Shown in pieces: positions 27,881 through 35,533 of a stretch of 64,000 nucleotides of DNA; position 1 is the stretch's first letter; each line of letters starts with the position of its first letter. The notes under the pieces were generated by a model. The model had not been told where the DNA came from, did no database searches, and saw only the letters and a program-made list of their open reading frames with translations. The position numbers were made by a program, and so were the translations under genes. Source of the stretch: Paracoccus alcaliphilus (lineage in GTDB: Bacteria > Pseudomonadota > Alphaproteobacteria > Rhodobacterales > Rhodobacteraceae); NCBI RefSeq assembly GCF_028553725.1, contig NZ_CP067124.1, positions 561,001 to 625,000 on the forward strand. The letters are read 5' to 3'.

Positions 27881-28559
27881 ATGCGAACCGCCGCGACCAC
27901 CGGCGCGAGGCTCCACTGCGGCAGCAGATCCGCAATCTACCCGGTCAGCCGCTCGATCCGCGCCTCGGCATCGGCAACCGCGTCGATATAGTCCTGCAGG
28001 ACGATCTGCTGCGCCGGATACGTGAAGCGCACCAGCGCGAGCCACCGCCGATAGGCCCCGGTCCAGCCTTTCTTCCCCGGATAGACCTGGCCGTGGCGCA
28101 GCAGAAAGCCCTGCAGGTGCTGGCGCGCCTTGCCCGCCACCCGCATCGCCGTTGCCCGCGCCCGGACCAGATCGCGCATCGCCTCATGCGCCACATCCGG
28201 AAACAGACCGCCGTCAGCTCACCCGACCGGTGCAGCTTTGCCGGCATCACCGCATCGCGACGGTCGGTCTTCATCCGGTCGCCCGCCTTCACCGGGATCA
28301 GCGATGGCGCCACCACGATGCAGCCGTGCCCCATCTCGACAAGTTGGCGGTAGAGGCCATAGCCGCAGGGGCCCGCTTCATAGCAGAGATGCAGCCGTGC
28401 CGCACTGGCCGAAAGCTTCTCGACCAGTTTGCGGACATGATCGGGACGGTGCGGCACCGTCCCCCAGTGGCGGACCTCGCCGCCGCGTTCGCCTTGCGCA
28501 ACCGCAACAGATATCGTCGCCTTGTGGACATCCAACCCAATGGACGTGCTATCCTGCAT
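27880..28559 (-). pseudogene. IS110-family transposase, truncated and frameshifted
   Basis: From ATG 28559 the frame gives the DEDD-type N-terminus: SIGLDVHKATISVAVA with the first Asp, YEAGPCGYGLYRQL and KTDRRDAVMPAKL. At about 28190 the protein moves to another frame (MRDLVRARATAMRVAGKARQHLQGF and KKGWTGAYRRWLALVRF). It passes a stop near 27937 and ends against the IS1182 relic at about 27880. The C-terminal serine domain is missing. Confidence 0.8.
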
Positions 28560-28720
28560 GTGGTATCTCCCCCATTCCTGAGGCTCGGCACCGGCCCGTC
28601 CGGCGCAACCCTCGAACGGAGAATGCCGCGGGAGAGGCCACCGGCCCAGTCAGTTCACACAGCGATCATGGGTTCTAAGCATGCATGAAAGATGGCGGAT
28701 GCCTCTTTTACAAATAGCTC

Positions 28721-29458
28721 CTAACGGGGCTCTCGACCACTACGGCGCTTTGCAATGCCGATCAGCACCCCAAAGACGTCATAGATCAGTACGGCGATAC
28801 AGCCAGTCAGCACCCCTCCCTGAACGACGAAAGCCAGATTGTTGGAGGTCAGGCCGGCAATTATCACTTCGCCGAGGCTGCGTGCGGCGACGGTCGAGCC
28901 GATCGTCGCAGTCGACAACGCAATGACGATCGAGATGCGGGTGCCTTCGAGGATCAACGGCAACGCCAGAGGTATCTCCACCTGCGTCAGCATCTGGCGG
29001 GATGTCATGCCGACAGCTTTACCGGATAGCAGCACTGAGTCGGGAACCCCGCGCAAGCCTGCCAAGGCATTCTCGAAGACAGGCAACATACCATAAAGGA
29101 AGAGTGCAAGGATTGTCGGACGGCTGCCGAAGCCCATAAGTGGAACTGACAACGCCAGAACGGCGACCGGCGGAAAAGTCTGCCCTATATTCGTCAGCAC
29201 TCGGGACATGGGTAAAAATTCAGCGCCAGCCGGGCGGGTAACGAGGATAGCCAGTGACACCGCGAGGACGGTTGACGGCACCATTGCCAACAGCACAAGA
29301 GTCACATGCGCTGCTGACAGATTGGCAAGGGTTGCGCGGTCGTAGATGACCGGTCCGCCCTCAGGTGCGAAGGGGCGCAGAACGGGTTCAAACAGACCGG
29401 GAAAGAAGATCAATCCACCCGTTATGGCGATCAGAATGACCCAGCGCAGCGTGGTCAT
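28721..29458 (-). CDS. yehW: Osmoprotectant (glycine betaine-type) ABC transporter permease
   Basis: This 245-residue inner-membrane permease has about six helices and the BPD_transp_1 EAA-like loop (FENALAGLRGVPDSVLLSGKAVGM). It is the last gene of a four-gene operon ordered exactly like E. coli yehZYXW, and its start overlaps the ATPase stop by 4 nt. With the other permease it would form the channel for compatible solutes such as glycine betaine. Confidence 0.85.
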   Translation of the reverse strand: MTTLRWVILIAITGGLIFFPGLFEPVLRPFAPEGGPVIYDRATLANLSAAHVTLVLLAMVPSTVLAVSLAILVTRPAGAEFLPMSRVLTNIGQTFPPVAVLALSVPLMGFGSRPTILALFLYGMLPVFENALAGLRGVPDSVLLSGKAVGMTSRQMLTQVEIPLALPLILEGTRISIVIALSTATIGSTVAARSLGEVIIAGLTSNNLAFVVQGGVLTGCIAVLIYDVFGVLIGIAKRRSGREPR

Positions 29459-30399
29459 GACGGCCCTGCGCGTCTGCCTGCTGCAAGAATATCGTCGCGT
29501 TTAACGATACCCAACTGTCGCCCTTGCCCATCGACGACCGGCAGTTTGTCGCGCCCGGTCCAGATCATCTCGGCCAGCGCATCAGACAAGGATGCGGTAT
29601 CATTGACGGGATCGCCAGCTGCCTCACCTGCGCACAAATGCGGACCAACTGGTTTCAGAGCCAGCAGGCGCAGCGCGCGGCCCACCTCTCCGACGAGTTC
29701 GGCCACGAACGGCGTAGCAGGTGTACAAACAATTTCGTCGGGTGTCCCGAACTGCTCGAACCGCCCATCTCGCATCACGGCGATAGCAGCGCCCAGGTTC
29801 AGCGCTTCGCTCATATCATGCGTCACCAGCACAACCGTCGTGCCCAATTGGTGACGAATCCGCACCAGGTCCCGCTGCGCCTGGCGACGGAGCACCGGGT
29901 CCAATGCCCCAAAGGGCTCGTCCATCAGAAGCACATCAGGCTGCGCCGCAAGCGCTCGCGCTACTCCGACGCGCTGAGCCTGTCCGCCCGAGAGTTGATG
30001 CGGATAACGCTGCCCGATCTCGGCAGGATCAAGTTGCAGCATATGCAGTAGTTCGTTAACTCGGGCGACGATCCGGGCTTTAGGCCATCCGAGCAATGTC
30101 GGCACGACGCCGATATTGCGGGCCACTGTCCAGTGAGGAAACAACCCGTTTCCCTGAATGACATAGCCGATGCTGTGGCGCAATGAGGCCTCAGGAATTT
30201 GACCTATATCCGTGCCATCGATCAGCACTTTGCCCGACGTGGGCACCACCAGCCGGTTGATCATTCGCAGCAGCGTCGTCTTGCCCGAGCCTGAGGTGCC
30301 GACTATGGCAGTCACCATGCCGCGTGCGAAGCTGGCGGACACATCGCTGACCACTGGCTTATTGTTATAGGTTTTGGTCAGGGCCACCAGATCGATCAT
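29455..30399 (-). CDS. yehX: Osmoprotectant ABC transporter ATP-binding protein
   Basis: This 314-residue protein from ATG 30399 shows Walker A GTSGSGKTT, the Q-loop VIQGNGLFPH, signature LSGGQAQRVG, Walker B VLLMDEPFGALD and the H-loop VTHD. A C-terminal CBS-like part (DKLPVVDGQGRQLGIVKRDDIL) is typical of ProV/OpuCA-type ATPases and may sense ionic strength. The longer open frame to 30651 overlaps the permease gene and is rejected. 4-nt overlaps at both ends indicate a tight operon. Confidence 0.9.
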   Translation of the reverse strand: MIDLVALTKTYNNKPVVSDVSASFARGMVTAIVGTSGSGKTTLLRMINRLVVPTSGKVLIDGTDIGQIPEASLRHSIGYVIQGNGLFPHWTVARNIGVVPTLLGWPKARIVARVNELLHMLQLDPAEIGQRYPHQLSGGQAQRVGVARALAAQPDVLLMDEPFGALDPVLRRQAQRDLVRIRHQLGTTVVLVTHDMSEALNLGAAIAVMRDGRFEQFGTPDEIVCTPATPFVAELVGEVGRALRLLALKPVGPHLCAGEAAGDPVNDTASLSDALAEMIWTGRDKLPVVDGQGRQLGIVKRDDILAAGRRAGPS

Positions 30400-31541
30400 T
30401 CTTGTTGCACCCTGAAAAGCGTAATTATCAGGTCCATGATTGCAGAGGTCAGGAAAGCCAGCGCCACCGTCGGAAACACCCCAAGAAGAATGAGATCCGT
30501 TGCCGTCTGCCCGATTCCCTGAAAGATGAAAGTCCCATAACCGCCTGCGCCGATCAGCGCTCCTACGGTGGCCAGCCCGATATTCTGCACCATCACTATT
30601 CGTGCAGCAGCAAGAATGACCGGAATACTCAGTGGCAAATCCACCATCCAAAGTCGCTCGGCCCCGGTCATTCCCATTCCGGACGCGGCTTCGATGACTG
30701 TCTGCGGCACCTCATCCATCCCGGCCACGGTATTGGCGACAATAGGCAACAACGAATAAAGAAACAGCGCCACCATTGCCGGTGCCATCCCGATACCACT
30801 GATCCCTGCATTTGTCGCGCCGGGTACATGTGAGGCTATCCAGGCGAGCGGGACAATAAGAATCCCGAACAAAGCGATCGAGGGAATGGTCTGAATAAGC
30901 GTTAGCATGCTCACTACGGGATCTCGCAGTCTCGGGTACCGGTGGATGAAGAGCCCCGTCGGCAGACCGACCACGAAGGCGGCAAGAAAGGATCCGAAGG
31001 CCAGGGTAAGATGATCCAGTGTCGCACGCCGAAACGTGTCCGCGCGCCCTCGGAACTCCGCCATGATGGACAGTTCGGCTAGTGCCCCGGACCAGAGAAG
31101 CGTCGCTACGACTCCGACGGCGCCGACAAGCAGGCCGACCCTCAGGATCGGTCCGGGGTGCAAGCGGGCGAAAGCGTCCGCCAGAAGCAGCAAAAGCGCG
31201 CCAACCGCAAGCCAGAAGCCTGCGCCGGGCGATACCCGCGCCGCTGGCGCAGCCTGTTCAAGTAAGATCGTCGCGCCTCGTCCTAAAAGAATGATGTGAC
31301 CGGTCAGTGCGACAGCGAGCAGCAGCATTCGGGTTCCAGGCCGTCGCACTAGCAGCAGAAAGATCACCAGCAATCCCGTGGCGGCAATTAGCGCCGTCGT
31401 TGTCGCCGGTCCGAATACCTCGAACACTGTTTGGCCTTCAGGAGGTGCAATTCTATTGGGCCTTAGGCTGAACGCCGAAAGGGGCAGCGCGGCAATCAGC
31501 GGTATCGCCAGTACAACGGTCAGCTTGTCGATACGCCGCAT
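30396..31541 (-). CDS. yehY: Osmoprotectant ABC transporter permease with extended N-terminus
   Basis: This 381-residue permease has two or three extra membrane helices in its first 150 residues, as in E. coli YehY, before the usual BPD_transp_1 core. The core includes MLTLIQTIPSIALFGILIVP and the EAA loop (VAGMDEVPQTVIEAASGMGMT). It overlaps the ATPase start by 4 nt and lies 8 nt after the binding-protein gene. Confidence 0.87.
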   Translation of the reverse strand: MRRIDKLTVVLAIPLIAALPLSAFSLRPNRIAPPEGQTVFEVFGPATTTALIAATGLLVIFLLLVRRPGTRMLLLAVALTGHIILLGRGATILLEQAAPAARVSPGAGFWLAVGALLLLLADAFARLHPGPILRVGLLVGAVGVVATLLWSGALAELSIMAEFRGRADTFRRATLDHLTLAFGSFLAAFVVGLPTGLFIHRYPRLRDPVVSMLTLIQTIPSIALFGILIVPLAWIASHVPGATNAGISGIGMAPAMVALFLYSLLPIVANTVAGMDEVPQTVIEAASGMGMTGAERLWMVDLPLSIPVILAAARIVMVQNIGLATVGALIGAGGYGTFIFQGIGQTATDLILLGVFPTVALAFLTSAIMDLIITLFRVQQE

Positions 31542-31549
31542 GGAACTTC

Positions 31550-32455
31550 TCAGTCGAGCAACCCCAATTCCGTTAGATAGCCTTGCGCTACCTCTGCCGC
31601 AGGAACGCCCTCGACCTGAACCTGGCCGTTCAGTCGTTGTAACGTCTCCAGGTCCAGACCGGCAAAAGCCGGTGCCAGTAATTCGGCGATCTGCGGATAC
31701 GCAGCCAATACTTCAGCTCGGATGATCGGGGCTGGTTGATAAACCGGTTGCACATTTTTGTCGTCTTCCAGTACCTTCAGCTCGGAAAAGGCAATCGCAC
31801 CATCTGTGCCGTAAACCATTGCCGCATTGGCGCCGCTGGTGCCGGCTGCCGCCGCCTGGATCGTAGCGGCGGTATCTCCACCCGACAAAACAATCAACTG
31901 GTCCTGATTCAGGGTAAATGCGTATGCTTTCTGAAATGCGGGCAGCGCCGGGGCCGAGTTGACGAATTCAGCCGATGCCACCAGCTTGACACCACCCCCG
32001 CCGGCCACCCATGCACCAAATTCCGAGAATGTTCCAATGCCTGCCGCGCTGGCGACATCCGAGCGCAGGGCAACGCCCCATGTGTTGTTCGCGGGGGCAG
32101 GCGCAAGCCAGACAATATCATTGGCCTCCTGATCCAGTTTCTTTGCCGCCTCATAGCTTGCAGCGGCATCCTGCCAGATGGCCTCATCAGCGCGATTGAA
32201 GAAAAACGCAGCATTTCCCGTATATTCAGGATAGATATCGATCTCACCTGCGATAATTGCCTCGCGCATGATCGGCGTGCCGCCCAGCTGTATTCGATCG
32301 CGGGTCTCGATACCCGCATGATCCAATAACTGCAGAACTATCTGGCCGAGCACCCCACCCTCAGTATCAATCTTCGATGCAACGACGACCTGCGCATTGG
32401 CATTCCCAATGCCGACGACGACCGCGATGAGAAACATCAGGACGGATTTGGTCAT
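31550..32455 (-). CDS. yehZ: Periplasmic osmoprotectant-binding protein (OpuAC/OsmF-like)
   Basis: This 301-residue protein from ATG 32455 has a clear signal peptide (MTKSVLMFLIAVVVGIGNANA, cleaved before QVVVASK). The mature protein has the glycine betaine-binding fold with EGGVLGQIVLQLL, the EIDIYPEYTGNA motif typical of OsmF/OpuCC and the C-terminal PAPIIRAEVL region. AAAGGGA precedes the start; the frame to 32527 is rejected on that ground. First gene of the operon. No EcfG-type promoter is seen upstream, so it is probably regulated separately, perhaps by osmolarity. Confidence 0.9.
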   Translation of the reverse strand: MTKSVLMFLIAVVVGIGNANAQVVVASKIDTEGGVLGQIVLQLLDHAGIETRDRIQLGGTPIMREAIIAGEIDIYPEYTGNAAFFFNRADEAIWQDAAASYEAAKKLDQEANDIVWLAPAPANNTWGVALRSDVASAAGIGTFSEFGAWVAGGGGVKLVASAEFVNSAPALPAFQKAYAFTLNQDQLIVLSGGDTAATIQAAAAGTSGANAAMVYGTDGAIAFSELKVLEDDKNVQPVYQPAPIIRAEVLAAYPQIAELLAPAFAGLDLETLQRLNGQVQVEGVPAAEVAQGYLTELGLLD

Positions 32456-32839
32456 ATCGTTCCCTTTCGGCACGGGGTGGCCAGACGCTGAGCGAACTGC
32501 CTGCTGATTCGTGCTCCTTGCCGACATATGGTTGGTTCGGCTGATTTAATCGGCTATTGTCGCCATGCCGAAACCCGAAACACGTCATCCTGGTTCCGTC
32601 CGCGCCGCCGATTTGTTTGAAATTCCGGTCCTCGCTGTGCGGATCGAAATCCTACCGAGCTCAGTTCGTCCATTGGCCATATCATCAGGTCGAGTCTGCC
32701 AACATTGGCCAACCTGCCACAATCAGGCCGCCATCGAATCCACTGTTCAGATTTCTGACAAATGTAGGCGTCAAGAGGTGCGATCATCGACATTCGGCGC
32801 GTGTGATGAGCAAAATGTTACATTCTACTCCGATCGGAC
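32456..32839. other. Intergenic DNA upstream of the osmoprotectant operon
   Basis: No convincing gene is seen; plus-strand frames here have no ribosome site. The promoter of the yehZ operon must lie at its left end, but I cannot assign -35 and -10 boxes with confidence. Confidence 0.4.
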
Positions 32840-32869
32840 AAAAAATCCCCCGCACCAAAATGCGGGGGG
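32840..32869 (-). terminator. Rho-independent terminator on the minus strand
   Basis: Arms CCCCCGCA and TGCGGGGG with loop CCAAAA, followed on the minus strand by six T. It is a strong terminator and would end transcription coming from the PRC-barrel remnant or its lost remainder, about 120 nt upstream. Confidence 0.8.
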
Positions 32870-32991
32870 ATCGGGCAGAGAGCGTGAGGGTTGACCCTTG
32901 TGATGGGGGCAATGGAACAGCTGCCGCTTCGACGGAATGTTCCCAGAAAGTCCTACCAGCGAGATTACAGAGATGCTTTGGCCGCAAAGCT

Positions 32992-33120
32992 TTATTGCGT
33001 ACCGTGGACATGGGAGACGCTGCCGATCGTCTCATTGTCGGGGCCGTAAACCTTGGCGCCGTTCAGGGTGGCCTCATTCAGGTCGCAGGGCTGAGGTCGG
33101 GGATGATTGAGGAGGTCCAT
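32992..33120 (-). pseudogene. PRC-barrel domain protein, truncated remnant
   Basis: Only 42 codons remain: MDLLNHPRPQPCDLNEATL, then GAKVYGPDNETIGSVSHVHG, then a stop. The second block is the first two strands of a PRC-barrel, a domain usually about 80 residues long in small stress-linked proteins of this group. GAGGAA lies before the ATG. The rest of the barrel is lost. Confidence 0.55.
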
Positions 33121-33235
33121 GCTGGAATTCCTCAGGTTGAGTGAACGTGACAGAGACCAATCCTCTGCGGTCCGTTATGTTCCAGCGATGGGGGGCGAAA
33201 GCTGCAGGCCGGTTGAAGCCCCGCTTCCAGCCTGC

Positions 33236-33853
33236 TTATGCGGCCAGCCAGAAGACCGTGGCGGGCGCGGCGGCCAATATGGTGACCCCGATCAGCACGA
33301 ACACGCCATCCCGGGCCAGCATCGCCAGCGACATGAAGAACACCACCGTCCCCAGGAGCGACGAGGCGAAGGGCAGCAGTTCCAGAAATGGCATGCACAG
33401 CCCGGCAAGCAGGCAGATCAGCTGCGCGCACCACAGAAAAGGCGGGTGCAGCAGGAAAGTCAGCCGTGGCCGGGTCAGCCGGTCGATCCATGTGGCAGGC
33501 GTCCTCAGCCTCTCGGCCACCATGCGTAATCGCTGGCTGGAGACGCCGCGCCGCATCAGGAAGCCTGGCAGCCAGATGTGATCGCGGTGCAGCATCATCT
33601 GCGCCGAGACCAGTGCGATCCAGATGCCGCAGGTGCTGGAGAAAAGCGGGATGCCCGACAGCGGAGAGACGACCGCCAGCGCCGGCAGCATCAGGTTGGG
33701 TATGAACGACGCCTTTCCCAGCGCGCCCGCCACATCGCCCAGCCGGATTTGCGTCCCCGTCGCCCGGTCATGGATGCGGTCCAGCACCGAGGCCACGCTG
33801 GCATTGTCGGGGGGGCCTTGGGGCCGGGCGTCGCAGGGCGTATGGGTGTTCAT
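33236..33853 (-). CDS. exoD: ExoD-family membrane protein
   Basis: This 205-residue protein from ATG 33853 has the ExoD pattern: a cytoplasmic start (SVASVLDRIHDRATG, then RLGDVAGALGKASF) and four hydrophobic segments (PNLMLPALAVVSPLSGIPLFS, then ICLLAGLCMPFLELLPFAS and others). ExoD was first linked to exopolysaccharide production and alkaline tolerance in rhizobia; its biochemical role is unknown. It lies 29 nt after a small gene on the same strand and is probably co-transcribed with it. Confidence 0.85.
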   Translation of the reverse strand: MNTHTPCDARPQGPPDNASVASVLDRIHDRATGTQIRLGDVAGALGKASFIPNLMLPALAVVSPLSGIPLFSSTCGIWIALVSAQMMLHRDHIWLPGFLMRRGVSSQRLRMVAERLRTPATWIDRLTRPRLTFLLHPPFLWCAQLICLLAGLCMPFLELLPFASSLLGTVVFFMSLAMLARDGVFVLIGVTILAAAPATVFWLAA

Positions 33854-33882
33854 GGCGCAAGGGTCCTGCAAGGGCGCATGGC

Positions 33883-34101
33883 TCAGCAGATCTGCTTGGG
33901 ACCGGTGCGCAACTCATCGGGCAGGATCAGCGGACATAACCGGCGCTGTGCTTCCTTGACAAGGATGCAACCCAGTTGGGTGCCCAGCCTTCGCGGGTCG
34001 TCATCCTGCAGTTCCAGACCGGAGATGTCGTCGCTTTTCACATGAACGGCGCCGCCATCGACCAGATGGAAATGCAGCGTGATCGAGGTCATTCGGTTCA
34101 T
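33883..34101 (-). CDS. Hypothetical 72-residue protein
   Basis: From ATG 34101, preceded by AAAAGGGC, the protein is MNRMTSITLHFHLVDGGAV followed by VKSDDISGLELQDDD and a basic C-terminal half. It looks like a small beta-rich domain. The frame runs back to 34284 but the extra part overlaps a promoter on the other strand and lacks a ribosome site. No family is recognised. Probably in one transcript with exoD. Confidence 0.5.
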   Translation of the reverse strand: MNRMTSITLHFHLVDGGAVHVKSDDISGLELQDDDPRRLGTQLGCILVKEAQRRLCPLILPDELRTGPKQIC

Positions 34102-34250
34102 CGTCTTGCCCTTTTCGATATGGTTTCGCAATCGGCGCGACGCCTCAGGGGTGATCGCTGCTGTCGCCATCAGCCGCGGCGGCGCGCCATGAGAATGGCC
34201 CGGCGGCACATTTGTTCCCGTCTGACCGCCCCGATGATCGTGATCCTTCG

Positions 34251-34275
34251 GGAACAATCGCCGATCCCCGCCGTT
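34251..34275 (+). promoter_or_regulatory. EcfG-type promoter for the gene at 34314
   Basis: GGAAC (34251-34255), 16 nt, CGTT (34272-34275). This is a full consensus match, 38 nt before the start codon. Confidence 0.8.
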
Positions 34276-34313
34276 TCCTGACAACGCCCTTCATATCAGG
34301 AAAGGCACGGAAG

Positions 34314-34541
34314 ATGAGACGCACCGACCCGCTGAGTTTCTGTCTGGGCATCGCCGCCGGTATCGGGCTGAAAGCAGCCTGCGACCTGTTCGCCGCCTCT
34401 TCGCGGCCAAACCCGAAGGGTACGCATTATGTCCGCGCCGCCGGGCAGAGCCAGATGCGGGCCCCGCCGAAAGACTGGGATATCGTTGACGAGCAGTCCG
34501 ACGAATCCTTTCCCGCCAGCGATCCGCCCGGCAATTACTGA
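34314..34541 (+). CDS. Small protein with C-terminal DESFPASDPP motif
   Basis: This 75-residue protein has a short hydrophobic stretch near the N-terminus (FCLGIAAGIGLKAACDLF). It ends DWDIVDEQSDESFPASDPPGNY. The DESFPASDPP tail is a recurring motif in small proteobacterial proteins of unknown function. Its EcfG-type promoter marks it as a stress gene. The isochorismatase-like gene follows 39 nt downstream and is probably in the same transcript. Confidence 0.75.
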   Translation: MRRTDPLSFCLGIAAGIGLKAACDLFAASSRPNPKGTHYVRAAGQSQMRAPPKDWDIVDEQSDESFPASDPPGNY

Positions 34542-34580
34542 CCCGGGACCGGCAGTGATGACAGCAGGCGAGGCCATGTT

Positions 34581-35186
34581 GTGACCGGGATCAGGTTCGG
34601 CGCGCCCGGCACCGAGGCGCTGCACCTTTGCGTGGACATGCAGCGGCTGTTCGGGCCGGGCTCGTCCTGGGCGGTGCCGTGGATGGAAAAGATCCTGCCC
34701 GCGGTCGCCGAACTGACCGAAGCCCATGCCGCGCGCACGATCTTCACCCGCTTCATTCCACCCGCCGATCAGGGGGCGGCCATCGGGTCATGGGCGCGTT
34801 ATTATGCGGTCTGGCCACAGATGCTGCGCGACCGGTTGCCATCCGAATGGCTGGAGCTGGCGCCGCCTTTGGCCCGTCATGTTCCGCCGGCACGGCTGTT
34901 CGACAAGCAGCTTTATTCGCCCTGGCCGGATGGCAGGCTGGACGGGTTTCTGCGCCGGACCGGGATCTCTACCCTGATCGTCACCGGGGGCGAGACCGAA
35001 GTCTGCGTTCTTGCCACGGTTCTGGGTGCGATCGACCGCGGCTATCGGGTGGTACTGGTGTCGGACGCGGTCTGTTCCTCGGCGGACCCCAGCCATGACG
35101 CCGCGATGCGGATCTATGAATCGCGCTTCGGACAACAGGTTGAGACCGCGCCGCTGGCGGAACTGCTGGATCAGTGGCGGGTCTGA
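34581..35186 (+). CDS. Isochorismatase-family cysteine hydrolase
   Basis: This 201-residue protein has a single isochorismatase-like domain: ALHLCVDMQRLF with the catalytic Asp, the Lys region FDKQLYSPW and the VTGGETEVCVLATVLGA block carrying the nucleophilic Cys. It ends with RGYRVVLVSDAVCSSADPSHD. Members hydrolyse nicotinamide, N-carbamoyl compounds or isochorismate; the substrate cannot be told here. The start is GTG at 34581 with GCGAGG upstream. Confidence 0.85.
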   Translation: MTGIRFGAPGTEALHLCVDMQRLFGPGSSWAVPWMEKILPAVAELTEAHAARTIFTRFIPPADQGAAIGSWARYYAVWPQMLRDRLPSEWLELAPPLARHVPPARLFDKQLYSPWPDGRLDGFLRRTGISTLIVTGGETEVCVLATVLGAIDRGYRVVLVSDAVCSSADPSHDAAMRIYESRFGQQVETAPLAELLDQWRV

Positions 35187-35190
35187 ACGC

Positions 35191-35451
35191 CTATCCCTGA
35201 CCCCGGTATCGGCGGGCCAGTTCGGCCAGTTCGCGGAATTCGGCCGCCATGGCCAGTTCCTGCGCCATCCCCTCGGCAGGCACGGCGCCGGGATCTTCCT
35301 GCCCGTCATGCAGGATCTGACGATCCGCCAGCCAGTCGGTTGCATCCTGCCATTCGCTTGCGGTGCCATGCGCCAGCAGCCGGGCCAGCACCCGCCGCTG
35401 CGCCAGAAGGCGGCCCTCCAGCGCCTGCAAATATGTGTCGGAACCGCCCAT
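35191..35451 (-). CDS. Hypothetical 86-residue protein
   Basis: The protein from ATG 35451 is MGGSDTYLQALEGRLLAQR, then ARLLAHGTASEWQDATDWL and MAQELAMAAEFRELAELAR. It is almost wholly helical and probably coiled. AGGAG lies ten bases upstream; earlier ATG codons lack a ribosome site. No family is recognised. It converges with the isochorismatase gene and is divergent from ydeP. Confidence 0.5.
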   Translation of the reverse strand: MGGSDTYLQALEGRLLAQRRVLARLLAHGTASEWQDATDWLADRQILHDGQEDPGAVPAEGMAQELAMAAEFRELAELARRYRGQG

Positions 35452-35488
35452 CTCCGCTTCTCCTGTCTGGTCCATGCGCCACGGTCCG

Positions 35489-35513
35489 GGAACATAATCC
35501 CGGTCATCCGGTT
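35489..35513 (+). promoter_or_regulatory. EcfG-type promoter for the YdeP-like gene
   Basis: GGAAC (35489-35493), 16 nt, GGTT (35510-35513), 20 nt before ATG 35534. The leader would be very short but still includes the AAGGAGG site. Confidence 0.75.
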
Positions 35514-35533
35514 GCTGTTGCAAGGAGGATGTT

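Noticed and set aside
33150..33195. An EcfG-type promoter before the PRC-barrel remnant
   Set aside because: GGAAC is present on the minus strand, but 16 nt later the sequence is GATT rather than NGTT.
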